A stretch of DNA of 64,000 nucleotides, from contig NC_092676.1 of the NCBI RefSeq assembly GCF_964355755.1, forward strand, positions 6,492,288-6,556,287, given 5' to 3'. Below, piece after piece: positions 1-11,676 of this stretch. The DNA comes from Antedon mediterranea (Eukaryota; Echinodermata; Crinoidea; Comatulida; Antedonidae). The notes under the pieces are model-generated. The model ran no database searches and was not told where the DNA came from. It saw only the letters and a list, made by a program, of their open reading frames with translations. Both the position numbers and the translations under genes were made by a program. Positions within the stretch are counted from its first letter, which is position 1. Each line of letters starts with the position of its first letter.

Positions 1-1154
1 TATTGGTCCGGGTAATTTTTGTGTAGGCACGCATATTCAGTACGTATAGTGCGCACGTATTATTTAATCCACGTACACTCTACAGTATAATCAACCGATG
101 TGACAATTACTATATATTTGGAAGAGTATTTCTGTACACCATAGGACAAAACAAACACCTTTTACACTTTAGAAATCGCCAGAGGTGTCACAACTATTTA
201 GTATAACTCGTGCGTACTATCAACGCAGGTGTAAATACGACGACACTGGCCTAAATAATTAACATTGGCGTTCACCTGTTTGCTACTTTGTCTGCCACTC
301 AATCAACCCCCTGACGGGTAGTAATAGACGTCAACTCAGGTAATGGAATGCGTTTTGACTTGGGCTATTCGGCCTAGGAATCATTGTTACTTATCAGGAG
401 AAATCATTTATGAATACTAACTAGATTAGTCGAGCGGGTTTTTGGTACGACTTGTCTTTTAATGTATATTAGCTTGCAACCTTTGAGAAGGGCTTGGGTA
501 GGTCAGCGCGGAGAGCCATCCCATTGGATTTTGAAGGAAAAAACCTATACCACAATTTAATATTAGGCCTATATGGTTGCCAAAATCTGTAACCGCTAAG
601 TTGTTGAACAGGCATTTAAATGGAAAATATTGTTCCACTATTCGTAGAGAATATGTATAACTTTGTTTTTGACACATATTTAAACAAATTACTCCGTGTC
701 TGATAAAGCATGACACTCTAGACGGCTGCTGTCTATTGTACACACACACACACAAAACGGATTTATTAAAAAAAAAAACAGGCTGTTCATTTCAAATGTA
801 ATTTTGTGGACATAATGTCCACGATTCATGACGAAATAGTCAACCGTAGAACCGCTTTCCCTCAAAGTTTACATGCGAAGTCAAATTTATATAATATAAT
901 GTCATTGGATATAGCATTGCCGGATATAATGAATTATAACTTCTACAGGAAGAGCTGTTTTTTCTCTATGTATCACGTGATTCAAAACAGAAATGTAGTA
1001 CGTTAACCAGTCCACTTTCGTATTTACCATAATTTGTTGCAGTGATGTTTTCCTTGGTGTACGACGACGTTCAGTTGTGCGTCCATCCAAAAAATGTCAG
1101 ATTCACAATGTTCGGGAAAACTTCGATTCAAAGAATTATAGGAGAACCGCTAGG
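1..1154. other. Gene-free stretch
   Basis: I see no exon with coding character or credible splice sites here. Short open frames are broken and resemble no family I recognise. A short CA microsatellite lies near 741-753, followed by an A run. TAGGCCTA occurs near 563. Confidence 0.5.
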
Positions 1155-1356
1155 GTCTCACTCTCCCTTTAAGCTTGGTTCCCACTGGAACGTAACGCAA
1201 GGACGTAAACGCAACGCAAGCGTTTTAACCAATGACAAGCGAAGTTATAGACAGTTAGCAATCACAAGCGAATAATAAGCCATCGCTTGTGATTGGTCAA
1301 TTCACTTGTGTTGCGTTACGTCCTTGTGTTGCGTCGCTAGTGGGAACCACGCCTTA
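1155..1356. mobile_element. MITE family A, near-complete copy
   Basis: The segment is a long imperfect palindrome. It begins AAGCTTGGTTCCCACT and ends with the inverse, AGTGGGAACCACGCCTTA. The arms are made of repeated GACGTAACGCAACGCAAG-type words around CCAATGACAAGCGA and its inverse. There is no coding capacity, as expected of a non-autonomous DNA transposon. Related copies lie near 4281, 8433, 32811, 42359/42892, 50655, 60181 and 63267. The superfamily is not decided, because I could not fix the target duplication. Confidence 0.8.
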
Positions 1357-2425
1357 AGAAACACAAAGACGAATGGTCAAATCACACATATGGGGCACAT
1401 AGGCAAAGAGCTCGGAATTACTTTATTTGTAAATCTGTTTTAGGTTGGTTTATGTTTATTGGTGTCCACTGACCTAATTTTTTTCACCACTTATTTTTAC
1501 AGATGCAACTATTTTGACACTATCGTTGTAAGCTTACCAAAACATACAAAGTTTGTTTAATTCAATACGGTAACTAAAAGTAAAAGACTTGTTGATGAAT
1601 TTATTGAATTTATCCAGGTCATAGTTATGGAATTGATTACTCGATTAACATAACTTGTCCACACAAAATCTGCAGAAAGTTTTATACAGTCCGGCGTAAT
1701 TTAGGCCGGTAAGAGATCATTTACTATAGTAGGCAAACTCGTTGTAACAAACAGTGTGTATTATTACAAACACCCCTCCCACCATAAAAAGAACTCCGGT
1801 TAAAGATTAACTGCAGCGGAATAATTTGACATGATCCCTAACTGTGCACAACTCCATTCAGCAGACACAGATCAATCGGTGCATGATCGGTCGGTTGGTC
1901 TATATGTCCTTCAGTTAGTCGGTCGGTTATTATTTTTAGCGATGAACGACCCCCCCCCCCCGCCCTCTCTTTGTTTTAAATTTAGCCAACGAAATTTTTA
2001 GTTCAGTAAGTTCTTAAAGTAGGCTACCTCATGCGCTTGTGTGGTAAAAATAATATTTATCGAAAATGTTTGTGGTTGATTCGCTGTGATTGTGTTCTCT
2101 AAGAAAACATACATTGTCGGTAATGTCGCGTTGTAATGATCCGTTTCGGTATTTCAGGAGTGAGAACAATGAACAATGGCACCCTGAATTTCATAATGTA
2201 CTTTGGAAGATTTTCACACAATTATATCCCATTCACATTGCCTATTAGCAGAAATCTGGAGTTTGCACACACTGGGCGAACACTATACAAAACGCCAGTG
2301 TCAATGTGATTTGCTGTAAGCATGGAGGTATATATATCCAGTTGGTAAATATTAGGCCTACGACCAACATCGGCATCCAGAGGATCTCTGTTCAAAACTA
2401 TTATTGATTGCCGTACCTAATGAGA
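1357..2425. other. Gene-free stretch
   Basis: No gene is recognisable. There is a C homopolymer run near 1950-1962. TAGGCCTA occurs near 2355. Confidence 0.45.
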
Positions 2426-2622
2426 AATTATGTAAGGGCGTGTGGCGCATGTTGGACGTTCGACTACTGATCGTGAGATCGAGTTTCGAATCCAACTCTC
2501 GAATCCTCTCTTCACCCAGATAGATCAAGACACAACTTTGCGCTGATTATTATACTGAGTAATAATATGTTCAGCGCTTAGAGGTTTAGCGCTATATAAA
2601 TCCAGGATATTATTATTATTAA
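2426..2622 (+). mobile_element. tRNA-derived SINE, internally deleted copy
   Basis: It carries a B-box-like word (GTTTCGAATCC) and the same body and 3' end as the SINE at 3495-3815, including GCGCTTAGAGG and CGCTATATAAAT followed by a TATTATTATTA tail. The middle of the element is shorter than in the other copy. Confidence 0.7.
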
Positions 2623-2737
2623 ACAACTACCGTAGGACAGTCAATATAAAAATTGAGAATTAGAATTCTGTTTTTAAATTTGTCCTAAAAACAAACGTTT
2701 AATATTATATATACAGTAGTAGAACCCGTCTTCTAGA

Positions 2738-2940
2738 CCACCCCCCCCCCCCACCCCTCAGAAGACCCTTCTCCCTCCCCTATCAAAGGGACACTTTCCT
2801 GTGAAACTAACGATATAATTATGAACACTACCGCCGATCCATATTCTGGTAACACCCGGAATAAATTGGATACTTTGTTGGGCATCGAAGGTGTCCCCGT
2901 AATAGTGGATCTACTTTTTCACTAACATCCAGTGTGTGTA
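2738..2940. repeat. Degenerate GGGACAC-type dispersed repeat
   Basis: After a C-rich run, the words AAAGGGACACTTTCCTGTGA and GGTGTCCCCGTAATAG mark a dispersed element. Related pieces occur near 18330-18410, 24250-24360, 28060-28210 and 49190-49390. Boundaries are uncertain. Confidence 0.4.
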
Positions 2941-3494
2941 TCATGTGAATTAAAAATGGACTTTCCCCACAAATGAGAACAAAACAACTTTAAATATTAT
3001 TATAAGTAAAGTGATTATAAGCATGGTGATTTATTTTTCGTAATGTTTTTGTTGTTGTTTTCTTAATTACGATAATTTTATCAATGTCGAGCTAATTATT
3101 GTTGACTAATTTTGCCAAGCTGGTTTTTATTAACAACATGTGGATGTTTCTTTTCACGCTCAGCTTCATTTAAGTACCGCAATGTTGTTCTAATTAGGAT
3201 GTTTTTCAACACAATTTAAGGAAACACTCAAGGTTGACCAAAAAAATGTGTTGTTAGGCCTATATTAGAGCATACAACCCAATGTTATTATTTACTGGCG
3301 GTGCATGCCAGATTGTTGGTACGGTGGAGCGCTAATATTTGGTTGGCGTAGATCGGGTACGATTATTAGATCCAGGGCGCGCAAGTTTTCTCAGTGACGA
3401 TTTGATCATATATGTTTCTGTATATGGCTTAACTATCTCCAAGCATCGAGGAAACAATTAAAACATATTTTCTCCATGCTCCAAAATTAGAATA

Positions 3495-3815
3495 TTGTGT
3501 AAGGGTGTGTTGCGCAGTGGGTTGGACGTTGGACTACTAATCGTGAGATCGCGGTTTGAATCCAACTCTGCTGCATTGCTTGTATTCTTAGGAAATATAC
3601 GTTACTTGTACGTTTTCCTCTCTCCACCCAGGTGTATAAATGGCTACCCGGTTAGATCAAGACAAAGCTTTGCGCTGATTACTAGCTGCATTATGGGAGT
3701 ATGTTTCGAATATACTACGTGTTTGATGCAAAAATGATCGGGGTAATAATGTTCAGCGCTTAGAGGTTTCACATTAGACGCTATATAAATCGAGGATATT
3801 ATTATATTTGTTGGT
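3495..3815 (+). mobile_element. tRNA-derived SINE, full-length-looking
   Basis: The 5' region resembles a tRNA promoter, with an A-box-like GTTGCGCAGTGGG region and a B box GGTTTGAATCC. The body ends with CAGCGCTTAGAGG, then CGCTATATAAAT and a TATTATTATA tail. A shorter relative lies at 2426-2622. The tail matches the 3' end of the LINE at 61685-62195, which suggests that LINE type mobilised it. Confidence 0.75.
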
Positions 3816-4280
3816 ATACGCTTTTTATTTTGTGTGTACGGAATGTGCGGATGCAATAACGAGAAAACGTGTACACCCCTTACCACAGTATTTTAAGGTA
3901 TCATGCCTAGTACACTAAATCATTCTGCATATACTGTTAAATGATATTAACATCAAAAACAGTTTTCCGTGAAGAATTTCATTTATTTTGTAAAGGGATG
4001 TGGATATGCTATAACATAAATTAATACGACACGTTTTTCATTTTGTGCTGTATTTATGTATGGAGATATACTGATAATTTGAACATGTTGGAATGTTATG
4101 GTCTGATCCAGAATTGAACTCGCAACAACCCTGGAAATATAATGTTACCCTGGCACGATGTTAAAAAGCTGGTAGTTAGGGTATTTGCTCCATAAAAATA
4201 CAACAATAATGATTAATACAATTCAATAGGCCTAATGTTGTCAAAAGATTCAGTGAATTCTTGGTAACGTGTTGTATATA

Positions 4281-4587
4281 ATGCTTGTTTCCCACTATAG
4301 AGCACATGTAAAACATGTTACGCCTGTATTATGCGCCTTTAACCTTAACCAAACCTCCCGTGAATCATTCAGTACATGAAACACATGATGCTGTAATACG
4401 GAATTAGCCTTCAGGTATTGATTAACCAGGATGCTACTTCCACCCAGTTTAATGTGAACTCGCCAAATCGCCAAAATCCCACTCACTCCTGTTTTTTTAG
4501 TCGTCTCAAATCAAAAGCATTTTACAAAGTGCAACGATTATTACAAAGTGTGACGTAAAATGTGTCGTAGTGGGAACCAAGGCTTTT
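4281..4587. mobile_element. MITE family A, degenerate copy
   Basis: The left end reads TGCTTGTTTCCCACTATAGA and the right end TCGTAGTGGGAACCAAGGCT, the inverted termini of family A. The interior is diverged and longer than in the copy at 1155-1356. Confidence 0.5.
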
Positions 4588-5385
4588 TGGAAGTCTCACC
4601 CATCTTGCGACTTGAAAATTAATTATAACATTGGTGTTATTATTAGCTATGTAAGCATAGTCTACAATAGGCAAAACCAAGTCCAAGTTCGGATTTCGAC
4701 TGATTGAAGTTTCCTAACTCTTACCCGCCTTCTCTTCTTTTCTCACCCATCAAGCTTTAATTAAAGGACAAGTTATATTATAAGTCCCTATAGACAAGTT
4801 ATCTTTCAAGTCCCTATAGACACGGGATCAGAATAATTATCACAACCATGCATAATATCGTAATTAAATTATGGCTGTCTCCGAATGAATTATTGTAGCT
4901 AACATCAGAGAACGTGTCTTAAATTAGACATATCGTCACGGAATAGCCAGGGAGATGGGACCCTTGTCAAAGGGCGGATCAAAGACATGGGAAGGGAGGA
5001 AAAGAAGGATTGATCCAAGGCTTTTTTATTTTACATAAATTAATTAATCATACTAAAATGTAAACAAATTGTAACTGAGGACTTGTTTTGAAAATGATTT
5101 ATAAACTGTCTTTAATTTAATAATAAGAAGAGGTCACACTTAGTTTTGGATGTCCAACTATTGATATATATATTTATAATACAAACAATACTATATTTTA
5201 ATCATCACCCAGACGATTCAAAACATCCGCGTAAACCCAACGTGCACGTAAAATGCGCGCTAATGTCTATGTTGTGGATGTCATACAATTTAGCATTGTG
5301 ACATTACCGGACACACCCTTAGTCACATAATTTTCACATGCTAACGTCAACTAAAAAAGATATGAATGTATCATTTCTGAAAGAT

Positions 5386-5765
5386 GAGCAAGTCATATGG
5401 CCGAGCGGTTAAGGCAGGGGCGCCGTTTATCGTACCTAAAGAGCCAACAACAACATCGGCAAGGGTTCGAGGCCGACTCGCTCCTAGTTCTGGTGGTGGA
5501 ACAAGTCTTCTCGGATAAGGACTATAAACCGTAGGTCCAGTGTACACAGTTATAACCTGTGTGTACTTTAAAGAACCCAGTTCATTATTCGAAAAAGAGT
5601 AGGGGGTTACCCCGGTGAACTGGTTCACACAATAGCCTCTGTATCAGGGGGATTACCACCTATCTGATAGGACAGTGATTAATTCACTATTGGTAATCCT
5701 TGGCCACAGTGCCTAAAGACATAAAATAAAATAAAATAAATAAAATAAAATAAATAAAAAGAACA
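5386..5765 (+). mobile_element. tRNA-derived SINE with A-rich pentamer tail
   Basis: The head contains TGGCCGAGCGGTTAAGGC, a clear type 2 tRNA (Leu/Ser) A box, and GGGTTCGAGGC as B box about 60 bp on. It does not fold as a functional tRNA. A body of roughly 300 bp with paired GGGGGTTACCCC and TTGGTAATCC words follows, and it ends in an AAATAAAATAAAATAAA tail. It differs in body and tail from the SINEs at 2426 and 3495, so it is a second SINE family. Confidence 0.75.
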
Positions 5766-6819
5766 TATTAACATTTTGAAGAACTACTATTTGATATCTA
5801 TCATAGGCCTACAGTAAGTATATTAAACGCAAGCAATATTATGTAATTATTATATACAAGACACAGATTGACGCCGCATCACCCATCATGCAGATACAGA
5901 CGGTCATTTCCTAGGAAATTAAATCCCCCCTTCAAAGCATCCCCATGAGTCACGGTGACGGAACTGTACTCTGTGAAAAAGTTGGTAAAAATATAGATAT
6001 ATTGTTATTTTTTTTTTAATTCAGTTGTCAACCAACAGCGATGAAACCGTCAAGTTTTAGGCCTATAGCAAAAGTCAAAATAAATACAAATCGTAACAAA
6101 AGGAAAATTGATTCCTAAAGCGAAGGCCGAAACACTCGGACTCCTTGATGTTTCCCTTCCCTCCAACCCATGTCGCCCGAAACATACACATGTCTAGGCC
6201 TGTCGATACGAATAGAAATTTAATTGAAAATAAATAAATGTAAATATTTGATTTTACCGGTTTATCTGCCTTTTGATTGGTAATTGTTTTGGTTCTTCAT
6301 GTTCGAGATAAAATTCCCTTTACTTTTATAATGGTATACATAGGTTATTATTTATTACACAATTTGAATCAAGGTCAGATTGCCAGACTTTTGGGTTTGT
6401 TTGAACAAAATCTATTAACTATGTTCACCTTCTCCTCTCTTGAGAATGTTCGACCTTTTAATTATTTTGAAGTTGCCAGGAAAAAGTTCAAACGGTTGAT
6501 ATAATGTATCACATAAATCAACCATTATGTTTAGTATAGCATATATGGGATGTTTTAATAGTACGCAGACTGGGACTCCACCACCATAAAGGAAAATAAA
6601 CGTGATAATGTGTTGTCAAACATGAATAAACATTATATATGTTATGAAATTTTCCTGACATCAACGAAATACCTTCAGAAATAGCATATGTAGAGACAAC
6701 GAGAACTTCTAAAAAGTGTTAATTTGAATTCTGCTTAACTAAAGCTATTGCGCGCCGCCATGTTTTTATGCGCTCACCATATAATTTCAACAAAGCATAG
6801 GATCTGTTTTAAAGTGCCT
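5766..6819. other. Gene-free stretch
   Basis: AT-rich sequence with no recognisable gene. TAGGCCTA occurs near 5806 and 6058. Confidence 0.4.
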
Positions 6820-6962
6820 AAAACTCGGTCTAAACTATTAAACTAGTGACAAAAATGTGTGATGTGCCCAAATATGGTTGTGATATGACATCACCATGTC
6901 CATATATGGCCACAACACTTTTTTTTTTGTCACATAAAGTTTGATAGTGTAGACAAGGCTTT
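6820..6962. mobile_element. MITE family B
   Basis: The left part has TAAACTATTAAACTAGTGAC and the right end GTTTGATAGTGTAGACAAGG, the family B inverted termini. The interior has GTGATGTGCCCAAATATGG and ATGACATCACCATGTCCAT. Other copies start near 13663, 20131, 24744, 39361, 47979, 49841, 56962 and 62253. Confidence 0.75.
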
Positions 6963-7504
6963 ATGCCTATTTGAACTTCAAAATAATATAGAATATACCA
7001 AACTATGTTGTTACTGCTATCACAAGAGTACATCTATTTTTAAAGTAACATGAATCTGTTATCAAACGTTATCTGTTCTTATTCCCTCCTTTAGGCCCAA
7101 CAACAGGTGTTGTGTCGTCTAAACAGCAGTTCGTGCAAACTTCCTCGGGAATTATGCCTTAAATATGCCTTTAAAATAATCTGTCCTCGCTTAGACAGGA
7201 AGATACCCATTTGACACTCACTAAGGAAACCGTATACACCTCAATAACTATTTAATTGGTCTCGATAGATTTCTTTCTCGAGAAAAAATGAAAATGGATC
7301 GTCTACCTTTATTGGGAAAATTGGTTCGTTTTTTAAAACTTTGTGTCGAATCGATTTAACATTTTGATTTGCAAGAACTGTTGGAATGAAAAACGAGAGT
7401 GATAAATTAGATTTTAGGGAGTGCGTTTCGGGTCAAGTCATGGAGTTAAGTTCACTGAACCATTTCTTAATTTAAGAACATTCAATTCATCGTCTGTCGA
7501 AACA

Positions 7505-7797
7505 TACCGTATTTTATTCGCCTCCCTCGAATAAACGCCTCCATAGAAAAACATTTTCAATAAACGTCCCCCACCCCCTCGAATAAATACACGTATCTTG
7601 TATTACAAGACATTTCTATTCGTAGTGTAGTACATTGATTGTAATCTACAATTTACCAAGCATTAAAGCCATTACACCCCAAAAAAAATAAACGCCTCCC
7701 CCGAATAAACGCCTCGAATAAATTCCCCCCACCAACCTAAAAAAAACCCTCACGAACAATAAAAGCCCCCGGGCGTTTATTCAAATAATACGGTATT
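7505..7797. mobile_element. MITE family D, AATAAACGCC-rich
   Basis: Terminal inverted words ATACCGTATTTTATTCG and AATAATACGGTAT enclose repeated CGAATAAACGCCTC and CCC-rich pieces. There is no open frame. It appears to be a non-autonomous DNA element. This is the only copy I saw in the window. Confidence 0.55.
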
Positions 7798-8432
7798 CGA
7801 ACGTACAATACACTGTTATAATATTTAGATCACTGCATGGGGCTATATAAATGTGTGTGTTAACGTGATATTGATTAATCTGTAAGTGTATACACAGAGA
7901 CCGAAAGTCAGTGACCTAAACAACATTAAATAAACTAATAATATAGCTTTCGTTACAGTATGATTCGATTTATACAATCCAATATTAAATAAACTTTAGA
8001 TATAATCTTCAAGAAATCCAAAACCGTAATCCATATCTAAAATACTTTTGAGAAACTAAAATCACTCATTCAATACTATTATGCGCTTGCATGGAGCGCT
8101 ATACATTTTAGTTTTCCAGAAAGTGATTGATGAAATTAACGAAATACAACAGTCACGTTATATTAAGTATGTTATTTCTGCTGTAATGATTCCACAACAG
8201 ATGTCTGCACATGCAGTAGTAACATTGAGACTTTATACTTTTAAAGTCGTAATTTAAATGTTTCCTTTAGGTCTACTGGACAAATTAGATTTCAAATAAT
8301 TATTATAAGATAGACGATTCCCAGCGTTTTGATATTTTAATCAGCAACCAGTCTGTGTTACGTGTTCTTTGTTGAAGTTGACCCCATTGGCGTTCCATAT
8401 TACTACTAATAGGAACTTTGGTACGTGTATGC

Positions 8433-8546
8433 TATGCTTGGATCCCAATAATATAGAGACGCAACACAAAGACGTAACGCAACATTCGCGTGTAATTGCT
8501 TACCTCTACGTCCTTACGTTACGTCCTAGTGGAAACCAAGCTTTAG
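8433..8546. mobile_element. MITE family A, short copy
   Basis: The segment runs from TGCTTGGATCCCAATA through GACGTAACGCAACATTCGCG to CGTCCTAGTGGAAACCAAGC. It is an internally shortened family A palindrome. Confidence 0.6.
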
Positions 8547-9699
8547 TATGAAATATACTGTATCATTCTTGTTTACATTAAGTTTTATTATTTCTTAATG
8601 CGACAATTAATATGCAAATAATCCCCAACGGTTTAATTTGACACTTTTGGCGTTCCATACAAAATCACTACCACCAGGATACTATGTTCTGTGGTGTAAA
8701 AGGTCATTCTATGCTTACTTTTCTTAATCAACTTAAGCTGTATTGTTTCCTTTGCGACAATTTATATGCAACTAACTAATCCCAACCGGTTTCATTTCTT
8801 TCATGTTTTGCGAACATCTTCAACGTTTCCAACGAATGAACTAAGAGGTTGTAGGTCTACTGATAGATATAAAAACTAACGTTTTACAGGAAATTAAAAA
8901 TTAAAAGAAATCATGTGTTCTTGCTACTGGTCACAGATAACAGTCGAATGGTAACTTAAGTCATTACTCATAAATATGATGAAATAATGGCAGTAATAGT
9001 TTTACCCCCAATATTACCAGACTAACTTTAAGTTAGTTTTTTAGTGTACTGAAGGCAAGTTGCTGTTTAGTTTTATAGAATATTTGTGACCTAGTGAGTT
9101 TTACATTAAATTTCTTTGACTATTTATAACCACTATGAATGTTTCCAAAGTATGATTTTAGAATATACTGGGAAATAAAATGTTTGTTTGTAAACTCGAG
9201 AAAACTCCGACTTGTAAAGAAAAGTTACCAAAAGTTTTGCCAGATGACAGACTTTGGAAAAATTGCAGTTTGTAGAAGTCTACACTAGCAAACTTTAGTT
9301 GGCAAACAGAAATTCTGTTTACAGAAAAAAAAAATATAAAAAAATTAATAAAAATACCTTTTACAGAATTTGATATGCTAGTTTTCCAAAAAAAACGCAA
9401 AAAATAATATTAATTTATCCGCAATTGATAACAATTACAAAAATGATTGTTAACATCTGGTGAACAATGGCATGTTAACCGTACAACTGACGTGACGTAA
9501 ATAGTCGAAGAACGCACGCTGGTAAAACAACATAAGTATGATACCTTGACCTACAGAAAAAAATATGTTACTACATTAAATTAGAAGTGCATGTGTAATT
9601 AATACGGATAACTAAATAATGAATAACAATTCATACGTAACAGTATCTCCCACAAATTTATTTTCAACTACTGTATGAGAATGAGATTCAATTAAGAAG
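8547..9699. other. Gene-free, AT-rich stretch
   Basis: No gene is recognisable. The open frame on the minus strand near 9158-9400 is low-complexity (Phe/Ser-rich) and has no family resemblance. Confidence 0.4.
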
Positions 9700-10145
9700 G
9701 CCTTCCAACGTAATATACTTCACCTACATTATAAAACTTAATACTTGCATTATTAAACGTAATGTATATTTATTTATGTAACGTATTCGCATTATGTTAC
9801 GTAGTTAAATGTTTACAAAATATATCGCAATGTAGGCCTACAATTACTTAACGTAATTAAATTAGTTAACGTAATGTAATCTAAAGTACTTTTACTAAAC
9901 GTAACGTACGGGTACTCGTTATTTACGTAACTTACTCGCCTATGTAACAAATTTATATGTTTACAAGATAGCAATGTAGGCCTACTTTACATGACTTAAC
10001 GTTCTTTTTACGTAACGCTTGGGTACTCGTTATTTACGTAACGTAATGGTTACGTAATGTGTCAGCATGTTTACAATATTTTACGCAACGTATGCATTAT
10101 TCAACGTAACAGTAATGTAATGTATTTAAACATTTTTAACATTAT
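9700..10145. repeat. Degenerate AACGTAA-rich repeat array
   Basis: Words AACGTAATG, TTACGTAAC and CGTAACGTA recur many times. Larger blocks repeat as well: GGGTACTCGTTATTTACGTA occurs near 9909 and 10021, and TGTTTACAA followed by GCAATGTAGGCCTAC recurs near 9810 and 9958. It reads as an old, eroded tandem repeat of about 110-150 bp. Confidence 0.5.
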
Positions 10146-10399
10146 GTTAACTGCCCGAGGAAAGATGTAATTTCATTTTTCACTTATTTAACGTAATTCA
10201 CAATTTTGAATAAAAAATATACATGTTGACATAGATGTAGGTAGGTAATTTAAATTATAAAAAGTGTAGGTTGTGGTTTCTTTAACAAATTAAAAACCGT
10301 GTGTTTACCCTCATTCTAGAATGCATTGTCCTAAATAATTTTTCTGTTCAACATTGCCGAGTTCAAGTGACAATAACAAAACGCCATTGTCAATACAAA

Positions 10400-11569
10400 T
10401 CAGACGTGACAGCTACTGTACGATCCAGTGATCCAGAAACACACCTGAGCAAACTTCAAAGGCGTTAACCGCAATGCCGCGTTCACCTTTTCTTCACGAC
10501 CACTCCCTTCCCTCAATGTGTGCTTACCAACAAATACGCCAACAACTTTGCGATCAAACTCTCCAAATAAACCATTCCACTCACGGATGTAAACACCAGC
10601 GCCTGATGCGCTAGAAGACGCGTCACAGAATTGATACGTCATACTTTGCTCTTCATATGCCACCGGACAATAGCGATACATCATGACAGACTGATCGGAT
10701 TGCTCGTCAAATGCGCCCATGTGCACGCGTGTTCCAGCACCAACGTTTCCGTGTGAACTTATGCTAAAATCCATTGGTTCCCGGTTATCAGGTGAGCGTT
10801 TAAGCTCAACGATAGCGTAGTCATCATGAAGAGGTACGGGGAGCAAAGCGCCTTTGCGGCTGTATCTGGTTATTGACCAAGCGGCTGGTAGATTTAGCTT
10901 AGCAACTCTTATCCAATAGAAAGCCTTTGATGGATCAGTGTTGACGTCATACGTGGAGAGCGTTTTGTTCTTTCTAAATCCTACTCTAATATCCTTGGTT
11001 TTGTGAATGTATTTTTTACCGTCGTGGAAACAATGTGCGGCTGTTAAAACGTGTTTTTCACCGACTAAAATTCCTGAGCATCCAATATTGAAAGTGACGA
11101 CTGCTGAGAACGGTAGGCCTTCGAACGCTTCCGCTTCGGTGATTGGAAAGCGCGTATCGTCTTGGAAGACGTCGCGTCTGTTACGCCTGTGCTCTTCAAG
11201 AAGATCCCAATCCAGCTCAGCTTTCTTCAACTTTTCAGAATATTCATTTAAATAATCCACAAAAGCGTGCTTTAATTTTACTCGTATGTCTTTCTTATTT
11301 CCATATTCGTCAACCGTTTCGTAAGATAAATCCTGCTCAGCTCGTTCTTTCGTGATAACATCCAATGTAGATTCTTCTTCATAGTCAATGGTTAAATTAA
11401 ATCCACCGGATCCGAATCCACCGCCAAATGTCGCCTGCTCTTCCTTCACAACCAGATGTACCGTGGTATCCTTTGGCAAATTAAATGTTTCCAGCCGTTT
11501 ATTCTCGAAAGCTAGTGAATTTGGAATGATTAAGCATATAAGAATACGTAGGCCTAGTATAGAATACAT
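10400..11569 (-). CDS. Secreted serine protease, PRSS23/PRSS35 family
   Basis: A single uninterrupted frame of 389 residues. Residues 1-20 form a hydrophobic signal peptide. A pro-region of about 110 residues follows, with an acidic stretch, then the dibasic cluster RRNRRD at 128-133, a plausible proprotein-convertase site. The trypsin-fold domain starts near 153. GCSGILVG and LTAAHC at 164-180 give the His (H179), DDYAIVELK at 249-257 the Asp (D250), and SASGAGVY at 320-327 the Ser (S322), so the triad looks intact. PRSS35 lacks the Ser, which favours PRSS23-like. The S1 domain has few cysteines, as in this family. A TATA-like box lies about 100 bp upstream. The family is secreted; substrates are not known from sequence. 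The gene stands alone, divergent from the MFI-like gene. Confidence 0.9.
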   Translation of the reverse strand: MYSILGLRILICLIIPNSLAFENKRLETFNLPKDTTVHLVVKEEQATFGGGFGSGGFNLTIDYEEESTLDVITKERAEQDLSYETVDEYGNKKDIRVKLKHAFVDYLNEYSEKLKKAELDWDLLEEHRRNRRDVFQDDTRFPITEAEAFEGLPFSAVVTFNIGCSGILVGEKHVLTAAHCFHDGKKYIHKTKDIRVGFRKNKTLSTYDVNTDPSKAFYWIRVAKLNLPAAWSITRYSRKGALLPVPLHDDYAIVELKRSPDNREPMDFSISSHGNVGAGTRVHMGAFDEQSDQSVMMYRYCPVAYEEQSMTYQFCDASSSASGAGVYIREWNGLFGEFDRKVVGVFVGKHTLREGSGREEKVNAALRLTPLKFAQVCFWITGSYSSCHV

Positions 11570-11668
11570 TTTTTAAGCCTTCTTTATCTGCTCAATTTCC
11601 TATTAAACTTGGCGGTATCCAGGGCTTGGTTAAGTATCACCTTCCAATAAAAAAAAAAATCCCGACGA

Positions 11669-11676
11669 CTTTATAT
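11669..11676 (-). promoter_or_regulatory. TATA-like box for the protease gene
   Basis: On the minus strand this reads ATATAAAG, 100 bp before the ATG. A start site near 11640 would give a 5' leader of roughly 70 nt. Minus-strand CCAAT words lie further upstream near 11815. Inferred from position and consensus only. Confidence 0.4.

Noticed and set aside
5386-5490. tRNA-Leu/Ser gene
   Set aside because: A and B boxes are good, but there is no matching acceptor stem, and the sequence runs on into a SINE body and A-rich tail.
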